Shown piece after piece: positions 5,522 through 12,162 of a stretch of 12,162 nucleotides of DNA. A model generated the notes under the pieces. The model was not told the DNA's origin. It saw nothing but the letters and a program-made list of their open reading frames with translations, and made no database searches. Positions within the stretch are counted from its first letter, which is position 1, and the number at the start of each line of letters is the position of its first letter. A program made the translations under genes and the position numbers. Source of the DNA: Clostridia bacterium (GTDB lineage Bacteria > Bacillota > Clostridia > Saccharofermentanales > UBA5734); NCBI GenBank assembly GCA_017997315.1, contig JAGOFF010000053.1, positions 1 to 12,162 on the forward strand, read 5' to 3'.

Positions 5522-6814
5522 ATGCCTTCATTCCAGCATATTGACGATGTGTCGCTCCGTCAGGAGTTGGATCGACTGGTCGACCGTTACGAGGCGCATC
5601 GGACCAAGGGATATTCCCTGAAAATGGTTCGGGGCGTTCCGTGTTCCGGCCAGTTGGATTTGTCTGAACCGCTTGATACCATCCTGGGGTCGGGCGATTA
5701 TCTGTCGGAGGACGGCACGGATTGCAGGAACTACGGCGGACTCGAGGGCATCCCCGAGGCGCGGAGGCTGTTCTCCGAGATTCTGCGTACGCGCCCGGAA
5801 AACGTCCTTGTATTCGGAAATTCAAGCCTGAACCTGATGTTTGACACGATCGTTGCCGCGCTGCTGTCCCCTGTTCCGGGAGCCGAGCTGCCCTGGTCGC
5901 GTGTGGATCGGCCCGCTTTTCTCTGTCCGTCACCCGGATACGACAGGCACTTTGCCATCACGCAGCGGCTCGGCTTTGAAAACATCGCGGTCCCCATGAC
6001 CCCGACGGGACCCGATATGGACACCGTCGAGCGGTTGGCGGCATCCGATCCGAGGATCAAGGGAATCTGGTGCGTACCGGTCTACAGCAATCCGGACGGG
6101 ATCGTCTATGAAGACGAGACCTGCCGGAGACTGGCGGCCATGCCGGCGGCGCCGGACTTCCGGATTTTCTGGGACAACGCCTACGGGCAGCATCATCTGT
6201 ATCCGGACCGGAAAGCCTCGGTCCCGGACATTCTGGGTTTGTGCGCCGAATCCGGCCATCCGGACCGGGTCTATGAGTTCACCTCCACATCCAAGATCAC
6301 GTATGCCGGCGCAGGGGTGTCCTGCATGGCGGCCAGCCCTGCGAACATCGCCTACCGCAAGGGTGTCATGTTCTTTCAGACCATCGGTCACGACAAGCTC
6401 AACCAGCTCCGCCATGTACGGTTTCTGAAGGATCTTGCCGGAGTGGAACGGCATATGGAACGGCACGCCGGGATCCTGCGCCCGAAGTTCGAGGCTGTGC
6501 TGGACGTCCTGGACTCCGAACTGTCCGGGACGGGGATCGCGCGGTGGAACCGGCCCCTCGGAGGGTACTTCATCAGTCTGTTCGTCTATCCGGGAACCGC
6601 TGCGGAAGTGGTTGAGACCGCACGCGCCTGCGGGGTGGAGTTCACACCGGCGGGCGCCACGTATCCGGGCGGGATCGATCCGGAAGACAGCAACATCCGG
6701 ATCGCGCCGACATTCCCTCCCGTCGAGGAAGTGCGTCCCGCCGCGGAAGTCTTGTGCATCTGCGCCAAGATGGCGGCCATCCGCAGGATTCTGCGCGAGC
6801 GGGCGCTTGCTTGA
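5522..6814 (+). CDS. PLP-dependent aminotransferase, MocR/aspartate-aminotransferase-like group
   Basis: A 430-residue fold-type I aminotransferase. The PLP lysine is K258 in FTSTSKITYAGAGVS; D218 in FWDNAYGQHHL is the pyridine-nitrogen Asp with Y221 beside it; VYSNPDG carries the Asn that contacts the cofactor; NYGGLEGIPEAR and NSSLNLMFD form the N-terminal cofactor region. The GYSLKMVRGVPCSGQLDLSEPL opening suits the PF12897-type family (named alanine-glyoxylate or MocR-like), in which some members are aspartate aminotransferases; this family assignment is from memory. There is no GntR DNA-binding domain, so it is an enzyme, not a MocR regulator. The substrate cannot be read from sequence. 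It has its own promoter and terminator, so it is a monocistronic unit. The ATG at 5522 is favoured by AAGGAG; a TTG at 5504 lies upstream of that site. Confidence 0.85.
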   Translation: MPSFQHIDDVSLRQELDRLVDRYEAHRTKGYSLKMVRGVPCSGQLDLSEPLDTILGSGDYLSEDGTDCRNYGGLEGIPEARRLFSEILRTRPENVLVFGNSSLNLMFDTIVAALLSPVPGAELPWSRVDRPAFLCPSPGYDRHFAITQRLGFENIAVPMTPTGPDMDTVERLAASDPRIKGIWCVPVYSNPDGIVYEDETCRRLAAMPAAPDFRIFWDNAYGQHHLYPDRKASVPDILGLCAESGHPDRVYEFTSTSKITYAGAGVSCMAASPANIAYRKGVMFFQTIGHDKLNQLRHVRFLKDLAGVERHMERHAGILRPKFEAVLDVLDSELSGTGIARWNRPLGGYFISLFVYPGTAAEVVETARACGVEFTPAGATYPGGIDPEDSNIRIAPTFPPVEEVRPAAEVLCICAKMAAIRRILRERALA

Positions 6815-6840
6815 AGCGCCGTGCGGGGATCGGGTATAAT
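6811..6840 (+). promoter_or_regulatory. Predicted purB promoter overlapping the preceding terminator
   Basis: TTGAAG (6811-6816) and consensus TATAAT (6835-6840) are spaced by 18 bases. The -35 box covers the last codon and stop of the aminotransferase gene, and the predicted start (about 6847) lies inside the 5' arm of the terminator hairpin that follows. It is the only promoter-like pair I see ahead of purB. Confidence 0.6.
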
Positions 6841-6841
6841 G

Positions 6842-6878
6842 ATCACGGATCCGGGCCGCCGGGTCCGTGATTCTTTTT
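6842..6878 (+). terminator. Intrinsic terminator after the aminotransferase gene
   Basis: A 13-bp stem: ATCACGGATCCGG (6842-6854) pairs with 6859-6871, with one G-T wobble (T6850-G6863), closing a GCCG loop. TCTTTTT (6872-6878) follows directly. This is a classical rho-independent signal 27 bases after the stop codon. Confidence 0.9.
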
Positions 6879-6930
6879 GGCGGCGGTTCGCCCGGGACAT
6901 GCGCGTACGCGGGCCGCGGGAAGGACGACC

Positions 6931-8364
6931 ATGCAGGACCGATACGAAAGCCCGCTGAGTTCCCGATATGCAAGCGACCGGATGCAGCGCATCTTTTCCC
7001 CGGACAACAAATTCCGGACATGGCGCCGGCTTTGGATCGCGTTGGCCGAGACCGAAATGGAGCTCGGCCTGCCCGTGACCCCGGATCAGATCGCCGAGAT
7101 GCGTGCCGCTGCCGATTCCATCGATTACGAAGATGCCGCGCGCCAGGAGCGGGCGGTTCGGCATGATGTGATGGCGCATGTCATCGCTTATGGCAACCAA
7201 TGTCCCGGCGCCCGCGGCATCATCCACCTGGGCGCGACGTCCTGCTATGTCGGCGACAATACAGACATCCTCCTGATGGACCAGGCGCTCCGTCTGGTAC
7301 GGGAGCGGGCGGCTTCGACCGTCGCCGCTCTGGCCGGTTTCGCGCGGCGCCACAAAGCGCTCCCGACACTCGGCTATACGCATTTTCAGCCCGCGCAGCC
7401 TGTGACCGTCGGCAAGAGGGCGACGTTGTGGATCCAGGATCTTCTGCTGGACATCGGAGAACTGGACTTTGTCATCGACTCGCTTGCGCTTCTGGGCAGC
7501 AAGGGAACCACAGGCACACAGGCAAGCTTTCTGGAGCTCTTTGACGGCGACCACGAAAAGTGTTCCGAGCTGGATCGCCGCATCGCCGAGAAGATGGGCC
7601 TGCCGAGGACATTTCCGGTCTCCGGCCAGACCTATCCGCGCAAGATCGACGCGCGGGTGCTGAACGCGCTGTCCGGCGTCGCGCAGAGCGCATCCAAGTT
7701 CAGCTCCGACATCCGACTGCTCCAGCACCTCAAGGAGATCGAAGAACCCTTTGAGCCGGGACAGATCGGATCGTCCGCGATGGCCTACAAACGGAATCCG
7801 ATGCGTTCGGAGCGGATCGCCTCGCTGGCCCGCTATGTGGTGTCCGACGCGCAGAACGCCGCCGTGACCGCTTCGACGCAATGGTTCGAGAGGACACTCG
7901 ACGACTCCGCGAACAAACGCATCGCCGTACCCGAAGCCTTTCTGGCCGTCGATGCGATCCTCATCCTGTACCGCAACATCGCGGAGGGGCTTGTCGTATA
8001 TCCGAACGTGATCCGGCGGCACCTGATGGACGAGCTGCCGTTCATGGCGACGGAAAACATCCTGATGGCCGCGGTCAAGAACGGCGGCGACCGGCAGGCG
8101 CTGCACGAGCGGATCCGGCGGCACTCCATGGAAGCCGGCCAGCGCGTCAAGCGCGACGGCCTGTCCAACGATCTCCTGGACCGCATCGCGGCGGACCCCG
8201 CATTCGGACTGGAGCAAAGCCAGCTCGAATCCCTGCTGGATCCTGCGCTCTACACCGGCCGGTCCGAACGCCAGGTCGAGGAGTTTCTGGATCAGTGCGT
8301 GGAGCCGGTCCTGGAGCGGTTCTCCACCGCGTTGGCGCGCGAAAACGAATCACTCCAGGTGTGA
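6931..8364 (+). CDS. purB: Adenylosuccinate lyase
   Basis: A 477-residue fumarase/aspartase-superfamily lyase. It catalyses two purine steps: release of fumarate from SAICAR to give AICAR, and from adenylosuccinate to give AMP; it acts as a cytoplasmic homotetramer. The superfamily signature loop is GSSAMAYKRNPMRSE (catalytic-loop serines 281-282); the catalytic-region His is H151 in LGYTHFQPAQ; RHDVMAHV and HLGATSCYVGDN form other active-site segments. Length and the AMAYKRNP loop match the long, eukaryote-like form also found in Clostridia. The ATG at 6931 follows GGGAAGGA (6918-6925) with a 5-base spacer; upstream in-frame alternatives would fall in the terminator. No other purine gene is in view. 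Confidence 0.96.
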   Translation: MQDRYESPLSSRYASDRMQRIFSPDNKFRTWRRLWIALAETEMELGLPVTPDQIAEMRAAADSIDYEDAARQERAVRHDVMAHVIAYGNQCPGARGIIHLGATSCYVGDNTDILLMDQALRLVRERAASTVAALAGFARRHKALPTLGYTHFQPAQPVTVGKRATLWIQDLLLDIGELDFVIDSLALLGSKGTTGTQASFLELFDGDHEKCSELDRRIAEKMGLPRTFPVSGQTYPRKIDARVLNALSGVAQSASKFSSDIRLLQHLKEIEEPFEPGQIGSSAMAYKRNPMRSERIASLARYVVSDAQNAAVTASTQWFERTLDDSANKRIAVPEAFLAVDAILILYRNIAEGLVVYPNVIRRHLMDELPFMATENILMAAVKNGGDRQALHERIRRHSMEAGQRVKRDGLSNDLLDRIAADPAFGLEQSQLESLLDPALYTGRSERQVEEFLDQCVEPVLERFSTALARENESLQV

Positions 8365-8388
8365 TATTATTGTCGTGACATGCTGATG

Positions 8389-8410
8389 GGTGTTTGAGTT
8401 TCAATACACC
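8389..8410. promoter_or_regulatory. Inverted repeat, possible operator of the GntR-type regulator
   Basis: GGTGT (8389-8393) and ACACC (8406-8410) frame an inner TTGA/TCAA pairing with one unpaired base, giving a near-palindrome of 22 bases just ahead of AGGAGG (8418-8423). GntR-family regulators bind such symmetric sites and often control their own gene. There is no T-run after it, so it is not a terminator, and I could not find a convincing promoter around it. Confidence 0.4.
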
Positions 8411-8430
8411 TGCAAACAGGAGGCGGCGGT

Positions 8431-9177
8431 ATGAAAATGGATAAACGCAGCAGCGTCCCGCTGTACGCGCAACTCAAGGATTTGCTGATCGAACGGGTGG
8501 AATCGGGCGAATACGAACCGGGATCCCGCATTCCTTCCGAACTGCAGTTGTGCGAAGAACTCGGCTTGAGCCGGCCGACCGTTCGCCAGGCGATTTCCGA
8601 ACTCGTCTCCGAAGGAACCTTGTCCATCGTCAAGGGGAGGGGGACGTTCGTGGCCGCGGCGCCGGAGAAGATCGACATCCGCGGCTTTACGGCGTTCACG
8701 TTTTCTCTCCTGTCCGCCGCCACGCTGGACAACATGCATTTCGAAGACTATGCCATGGATCCGGATGCCGCCGAATCGCTCGGCCAGGCGTTCGGTCCCG
8801 TTCCGCCCTTCGGTGAGCCGGGCATGTTCCGGGTGGACTGGACGGACAACGCGCATCGCCGCAATCCGCTGTTCATCTGCCATACCTACATCTCCGCCGC
8901 GATGTTCCCGGACCTGCCGGAGGATCTGCGCGCACGGCGCAAAATGATCGACATCACGGCCAACAAATACGCCTACCTGCCGGTCAAGGCGGCGTGCAGG
9001 CTTTCGGTCCGGCAGGCTTCCACCGAGGAGGCCCGTTACCTCGACATCCCGCGCGGCGCGCCCGTTCTGGTCGTCGCGTCGCGGCTGACTTCCCGCAGCG
9101 GCAACGTCTGCGAGTATGATGTCGCCGTTCTGCGCTCCGATGTCTGCGACATCCTGATCGACAGCGGAAGGAGCTAA
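8431..9177 (+). CDS. GntR-family transcriptional regulator, HutC/UTRA type
   Basis: A 248-residue DNA-binding regulator. Residues 9-75 are a GntR winged helix: VPLYAQLKDLL, GEYEPGSRIPSELQLCEELG, SRPTVRQAISEL and the wing KGRGTFV. The remainder (about 90-240) fits a UTRA effector domain, with YLPVKAACRLSVRQA, ARYLDIPRGAPVLVV and the late CEYDVAVLRSD. UTRA domains bind small molecules such as sugar phosphates, amino-acid derivatives or histidine-pathway compounds; the ligand here is unknown. The start at 8431 is set by AGGAGG with a 7-base spacer. The desulfurase gene begins 13 bases after the stop, so this regulator looks cotranscribed with the desulfurase and thiI, which is an unusual partner for that pair. 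Confidence 0.88.
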   Translation: MKMDKRSSVPLYAQLKDLLIERVESGEYEPGSRIPSELQLCEELGLSRPTVRQAISELVSEGTLSIVKGRGTFVAAAPEKIDIRGFTAFTFSLLSAATLDNMHFEDYAMDPDAAESLGQAFGPVPPFGEPGMFRVDWTDNAHRRNPLFICHTYISAAMFPDLPEDLRARRKMIDITANKYAYLPVKAACRLSVRQASTEEARYLDIPRGAPVLVVASRLTSRSGNVCEYDVAVLRSDVCDILIDSGRS

Positions 9178-9190
9178 TGGATCCTGCCAT

Positions 9191-10342
9191 ATGATCTACT
9201 TTGACAACAGCGCGACGACACGCCCGCTGGACGAAGTCACCGCGCTGGTTTCCGATTCCATGCGCGGATGCTTCGGCAACGCTTCGTCCCTGCATGCGCT
9301 CGGCGTGGAGGCGGAACGTCGGTTGCGGCGTGCCGCGGAGACACTCGCGGCATCGGTTCCATGCCCGTCCGGTTCCGTGGTGTTCACGTCCGGCGGAACG
9401 GAATCCATCAATACAGCCATCAAGGGATACATGGAGGCGAACCCCGGCCGCGGCGCGCACATCGTCACGTCGGAAGGGGAGCATCCGGCGGCGGCGGAGT
9501 CCGTACGCGCCCTGATGAGGCGCGGAATCGAGGCGACGTTCCTTCCGCTTGAAAAGAACGGGAGGATCGATCCGGAGCGGCTCGCCGCAGCCATCCGTCC
9601 GGACACCGCATTGATCACCCTGATCCATGTGAACAATGAGACCGGCGCGATTAATCCGGTCGACGATATCCTCCATGCACGCGACATGAGGAATCCCGCG
9701 ACGGCGATCCATCTCGATTGCGTACAGTCTTTCGGGAAAATCCAGACGGACTTCATGGACCGGGGCTGCGCGATGGCCTCCGTGAGCGCGCACAAGTTCC
9801 ACGGACCCAAGGGGGCCGGCGCGCTGTTCGTCCGGAAGGGAATACGGCTGGAACCGCTCCTGCACGGAGGCGGCCAGCAGGGAGGACTGCGCAGCGGTAC
9901 CGAAAGCATCGCGCTTGCCGAAGGGATGGCGCTGGCCGCAGGACGGGCCGCAGAGTCCCGGAGCACGGCTCCGGATACCATCCGCCCGGTGCGGGATGCG
10001 CTCCTGCAGGGGATCGACGGGCGTGCGGAGTACCATGTCCTATCCCCGGAAGACGGATATCCCGGAATCCTGTGCATCGCCTTTCCCGGCATCCCGGCGG
10101 AGGTTTTCGTCCACGCGCTGGAAGCCGAGGAGGTGTTTGTCTCCACCGGCTCCGCGTGTTCCTCCCGCAAGAAGAAGTCCAGCGCCGTCCTCCGTTCCAT
10201 GGGGGTCCGGGACGATTGGGCCGCGAGCGCGGTCCGGTTCAGTTTTTCCGTGTACAATACCGTCTCGGAGGCGCAGGAAGCGTCGGAAGCCGTCCTGCGT
10301 GTACTGGGACGGTACTCAGTCAGGAGAGTCCGAAAAACATGA
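9191..10342 (+). CDS. Cysteine desulfurase (NifS/IscS-like), probable ThiI partner
   Basis: A 383-residue PLP enzyme that removes sulfur from L-cysteine to give alanine and an enzyme persulfide. The N-terminus MIYFDNSATT is standard for the family and fixes the start. The PLP lysine is K202 in SAHKFHGPKGAG; HVNNETGAI carries cofactor and substrate contacts; the persulfide cysteine is C323 in STGSACSSRKKK, which is the NifS/IscS (class I) type. It overlaps thiI by four bases (ATGA). In B. subtilis the desulfurase NifZ sits next to ThiI and feeds it for 4-thiouridine synthesis, and this copy is likely the equivalent. The best Shine-Dalgarno, GGAAGGAG (9166-9173), is 17 bases before the ATG and may serve a five-codon frame at 9177. 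General Fe-S supply is an alternative role. Confidence 0.93.
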   Translation: MIYFDNSATTRPLDEVTALVSDSMRGCFGNASSLHALGVEAERRLRRAAETLAASVPCPSGSVVFTSGGTESINTAIKGYMEANPGRGAHIVTSEGEHPAAAESVRALMRRGIEATFLPLEKNGRIDPERLAAAIRPDTALITLIHVNNETGAINPVDDILHARDMRNPATAIHLDCVQSFGKIQTDFMDRGCAMASVSAHKFHGPKGAGALFVRKGIRLEPLLHGGGQQGGLRSGTESIALAEGMALAAGRAAESRSTAPDTIRPVRDALLQGIDGRAEYHVLSPEDGYPGILCIAFPGIPAEVFVHALEAEEVFVSTGSACSSRKKKSSAVLRSMGVRDDWAASAVRFSFSVYNTVSEAQEASEAVLRVLGRYSVRRVRKT

Positions 10343-11535
10343 ATGATACGGCAACGGTCAAGAGGGATATCGTGCTCGCCCGGATGGGCGAGATCACGCT
10401 CAAGGGAATGAACCGGGGGCGGTTCGAACACCGGCTGATCGACAACATCAGCCGTCGGCTCAAGCCGCTCGGCGCGATGGAGATCTACCAGACACAGTCC
10501 AGGATCTGGATTGTTCCGAGTTCGCCGGACATCCCGGTGGAAGCGATCCTCGAGCGGGTCACCGGCGTGTTCGGCGTGGTGTCCGCCAGTCCCGCGTGGG
10601 AGTTTTACGGCGGGATGGAGGAGCTCCGCGAAATGGCCTGCCGGTACATGGAGGAACTGCTTGGGCCGGGAGGAAGCGCCACGTTCAAGGTGGAAAGCCG
10701 GCGCGGGGACAAGCGCTTTCCGCTGTCCTCCCCCGAGATCAGCGCGGAGATCGGCGGTCTGCTGGACGACCGGTTCGAGCGGCTGACCGTGGATGTCCAT
10801 CATCCGGACTATACGTTGAACGTGGAAATCCGCGAACACGGACGGATTCTGCTGTACCACCGCATTGTGAAGGGGCACCGCGGACTTCCGGTCGGGACCG
10901 CGGGCAAAGCCATGCTGCTGCTGTCCGGCGGGATCGACAGCCCGGTCGCGGGCTACATGATGGCCAGCCGCGGCCTGGAACTCGAATGCGTCTACTTCCA
11001 TTCCTATCCGTATACCAGCGAGCGCGCGCTGGACAAAGTGACCGAACTCGCCCGGATCCTGACCTCGTTCTGCGGCAGGACGACCCTTCACATCGTCGAC
11101 TTCACGGATATCCAGCTGGTGCTCCGTGACTCGGTTCCCGAGGATATGCTTACGGTGATCATGCGCCGGGTCATGATGCGGATTGCGGAGGAACTCGCCC
11201 GGCTGTCCGGAAGCCTGGCGCTGGTTACGGGGGAGAGCCTGGGGCAGGTGGCCAGCCAGACGCTTGAAGCGCTGGTGGTGACCAATGAGGTGGTATCGAT
11301 GCCGGTCTTCCGGCCGCTGGTCGGCCTGGACAAGGATGCCACCGTGGAGATCGCCCGCCGCATCGGGACTTTCGAGACGTCGATCCTGCCGTATGAGGAC
11401 TGTTGCACGCTGTTTGTCGCGAAGCACCCGAAAACCAAGCCGACCCTGGAATGGACCCGGACGTGCGAAGAGGCGCTGGACATCCCGGATCTGGTGGCAC
11501 GAGGCGTCGCGGGTGTCCGGGAGGTCACACTGTGA
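10339..11535 (+). CDS. thiI: tRNA 4-thiouridine synthase ThiI (no rhodanese domain)
   Basis: A 398-residue enzyme that adenylates U8 of tRNA and replaces oxygen by sulfur to give 4-thiouridine. It has an N-terminal ferredoxin-like part and THUMP domain (about 60-165), then a PP-loop ATPase with LLSGGIDSPVAGY (SGGIDSP at 196-202). Further blocks are YFHSYPYTSERA, TGESLGQVASQTLE, PVFRPLVGLDK and YEDCCTLFVAKHP. The C-terminal rhodanese domain of the E. coli enzyme is absent, as in most Firmicutes, where a dedicated desulfurase supplies sulfur; the gene for one lies immediately upstream. The ATG at 10339 overlaps the desulfurase stop (ATGA), and AGGAG (10322-10326) precedes it. The following gene overlaps as GTGA. 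Confidence 0.95.
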   Translation: MNDTATVKRDIVLARMGEITLKGMNRGRFEHRLIDNISRRLKPLGAMEIYQTQSRIWIVPSSPDIPVEAILERVTGVFGVVSASPAWEFYGGMEELREMACRYMEELLGPGGSATFKVESRRGDKRFPLSSPEISAEIGGLLDDRFERLTVDVHHPDYTLNVEIREHGRILLYHRIVKGHRGLPVGTAGKAMLLLSGGIDSPVAGYMMASRGLELECVYFHSYPYTSERALDKVTELARILTSFCGRTTLHIVDFTDIQLVLRDSVPEDMLTVIMRRVMMRIAEELARLSGSLALVTGESLGQVASQTLEALVVTNEVVSMPVFRPLVGLDKDATVEIARRIGTFETSILPYEDCCTLFVAKHPKTKPTLEWTRTCEEALDIPDLVARGVAGVREVTL

Positions 11536-12162
11536 GGATCGGGAAACTGAGCAACCAGGATCTCGAGCGTCTGGTCTTGTCCCATATGCCGCACATCGGC
11601 TCCGACAGGGAGTGCGGCCCCTCGGTCGGACTCGACTGCGCGGTTCTCGATATGGGCGGCGGGATGCGGCTGGTGCTTTCGAGCGATCCGGTCACCGCTT
11701 CCTGCGAGGACGCGGGCCGGTTGGCCATACAGGTTTCCTGCAACGACATCGCGGCTTCCGGTGTCCGTCCGGCCGGGATCATGCTTGTGCTGGTGGTACC
11801 GCCGGACAGCGGGGAGGACCTCATCTCCGGACTGATGGACCAGGCGGCCGGAGCCGCGGCGGATCTGGGAGTGAGGATCGCGGGGGGGCACACCGAGGTC
11901 AGCGGTTCCGTGAACCGCGCGATGCTGGTCACGACTGCGTTCGGATGGACCAGCGGGGAGATCGTCCAGGCGTCGGGCGCCCGGATCGGCGATACCCTTC
12001 TCATGACGAAAACCGCGGGGATCGAGGGAACCGCGATCCTGGCGCGCGATCATGCCGACTGGCTGGCGGCGCGTCTGGACGGGGATACGATCGGAGCCGC
12101 CCAGGCGATGATCCGCCGGACGGGGGTTGTCGAGGAAGGGCTGGCCGCCGCCGCCTTTGGCG
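11532..12162 (+). CDS. AIR-synthase-related protein (PurM/HypE/ThiL-like fold), 3' end outside the window
   Basis: The first 210 codons of a protein that runs off the window. The GTG at 11532 overlaps the thiI stop as GTGA. The product opens RIGKLSNQDLERLVL, then SVGLDCAVLDMGGG (the Asp-containing N-terminal ATP/metal region), LSSDPVTA, GRLAIQVSCNDIAASGVRPAGIML and VRIAGGHTEVSGSVN. This is the layout of the AIR synthase superfamily (PurM, HypE, ThiL, SelD), which bind ATP at a dimer interface. It lacks the specific motifs that would let me call PurM, ThiL or SelD. Relatives in Clostridia, as I recall them, are annotated hydrogenase-maturation-factor-like or AIR synthase-related and often sit near thiI. 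The substrate is unknown; a tRNA-thiolation or thiamine role is only suggested by position. Confidence 0.85.
   Translation, partial: MRIGKLSNQDLERLVLSHMPHIGSDRECGPSVGLDCAVLDMGGGMRLVLSSDPVTASCEDAGRLAIQVSCNDIAASGVRPAGIMLVLVVPPDSGEDLISGLMDQAAGAAADLGVRIAGGHTEVSGSVNRAMLVTTAFGWTSGEIVQASGARIGDTLLMTKTAGIEGTAILARDHADWLAARLDGDTIGAAQAMIRRTGVVEEGLAAAAFG

Noticed and set aside
5522..6814. The aminotransferase as a MocR/PdxR-type transcription regulator
   Set aside because: These regulators carry an N-terminal GntR winged helix before the aminotransferase domain; this protein has none.
6586..8217. A 543-codon open frame on the minus strand across purB
   Set aside because: Antisense to a clear adenylosuccinate lyase, with no family-like blocks and no ribosome-binding site; a codon-bias shadow.
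8360..8400. TATTAT at 8365-8370 and GTGACA at 8375-8380 as parts of a promoter for the regulator gene
   Set aside because: Neither has a partner box at acceptable spacing; no convincing promoter could be assembled, so none is listed.
9718..10338. In-frame extension of thiI about 207 codons upstream
   Set aside because: The extension lies wholly inside the desulfurase gene in another frame and reads as Arg/Gly-rich noise; ThiI homology starts at the ATG at 10339.
9196..11427. A 743-codon open frame on the minus strand across the desulfurase and thiI genes
   Set aside because: It runs antisense to two unmistakable enzymes, has no recognisable motif and low-complexity Arg/Ser/Pro-rich composition; it is a by-product of high GC content.
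1..12162. Mobile element, phage, CRISPR, tRNA or rRNA content
   Set aside because: I found no transposase or integrase motifs, no spaced direct repeats and no cloverleaf-like segments; gene order and composition look chromosomal throughout.

Overview
The window is a GC-rich, gene-dense stretch in which every convincing gene lies on the + strand. Gene order (khpA-rimM-trmD-...-rplS-rbgA-rnhB-yraN, then a cysteine desulfurase next to thiI) and sequence style point to a high-GC member of the Bacillota, probably Clostridia-like. The supporting details are a GHYEGID-type TrmD, an RbgA GTPase, a ThiI without a rhodanese tail, a long-form PurB and clear purine-rich Shine-Dalgarno sites. The phylum is fairly safe; anything finer is a guess from memory of family sequences.

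Region 1 (1-5427) is a ribosome-biogenesis neighbourhood. It holds the end of the KH-domain RNA binder KhpA, RimM (30S maturation), TrmD (tRNA m1G37 methyltransferase), an intruding lipoprotein with a VanX-like peptidase domain, ribosomal protein L19 with its own promoter and leader, a hairpin terminator, then RbgA (50S assembly GTPase), RNase HII and YraN. Most joins are overlaps of a few bases, so translational coupling is likely. The lipoprotein gene splits the usual trmD-rplS pair, and its predicted third zinc ligand is Gln instead of His.

Region 2 (5428-6878) is a self-contained transcription unit: a good sigma-A-type promoter, a PLP-dependent aminotransferase of the MocR/aspartate-aminotransferase-like group, and a strong intrinsic terminator. 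A second promoter-like pair overlaps that terminator and would drive purB.

Region 3 (6879-12162) holds purB (adenylosuccinate lyase), a GntR/HutC-type regulator preceded by an inverted repeat, a NifS-like cysteine desulfurase, thiI, and the first 210 codons of an AIR-synthase-related protein that runs off the window. From the regulator onward the genes are tightly packed (13-bp gap, ATGA overlap, GTGA overlap) and look like one operon. The desulfurase and ThiI form a known functional pair: the desulfurase supplies persulfide sulfur that ThiI uses for 4-thiouridine in tRNA.

I see no tRNA, rRNA, CRISPR array, insertion sequence or phage gene, and no gene-free stretch longer than about 120 bases. 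The window is mostly core metabolism. The less ordinary points are the peptidase with a substituted metal ligand, a perfect 22-bp palindrome inside its gene, the promoter that overlaps a terminator, and the regulator-desulfurase-thiI-AIR-synthase-like cluster.
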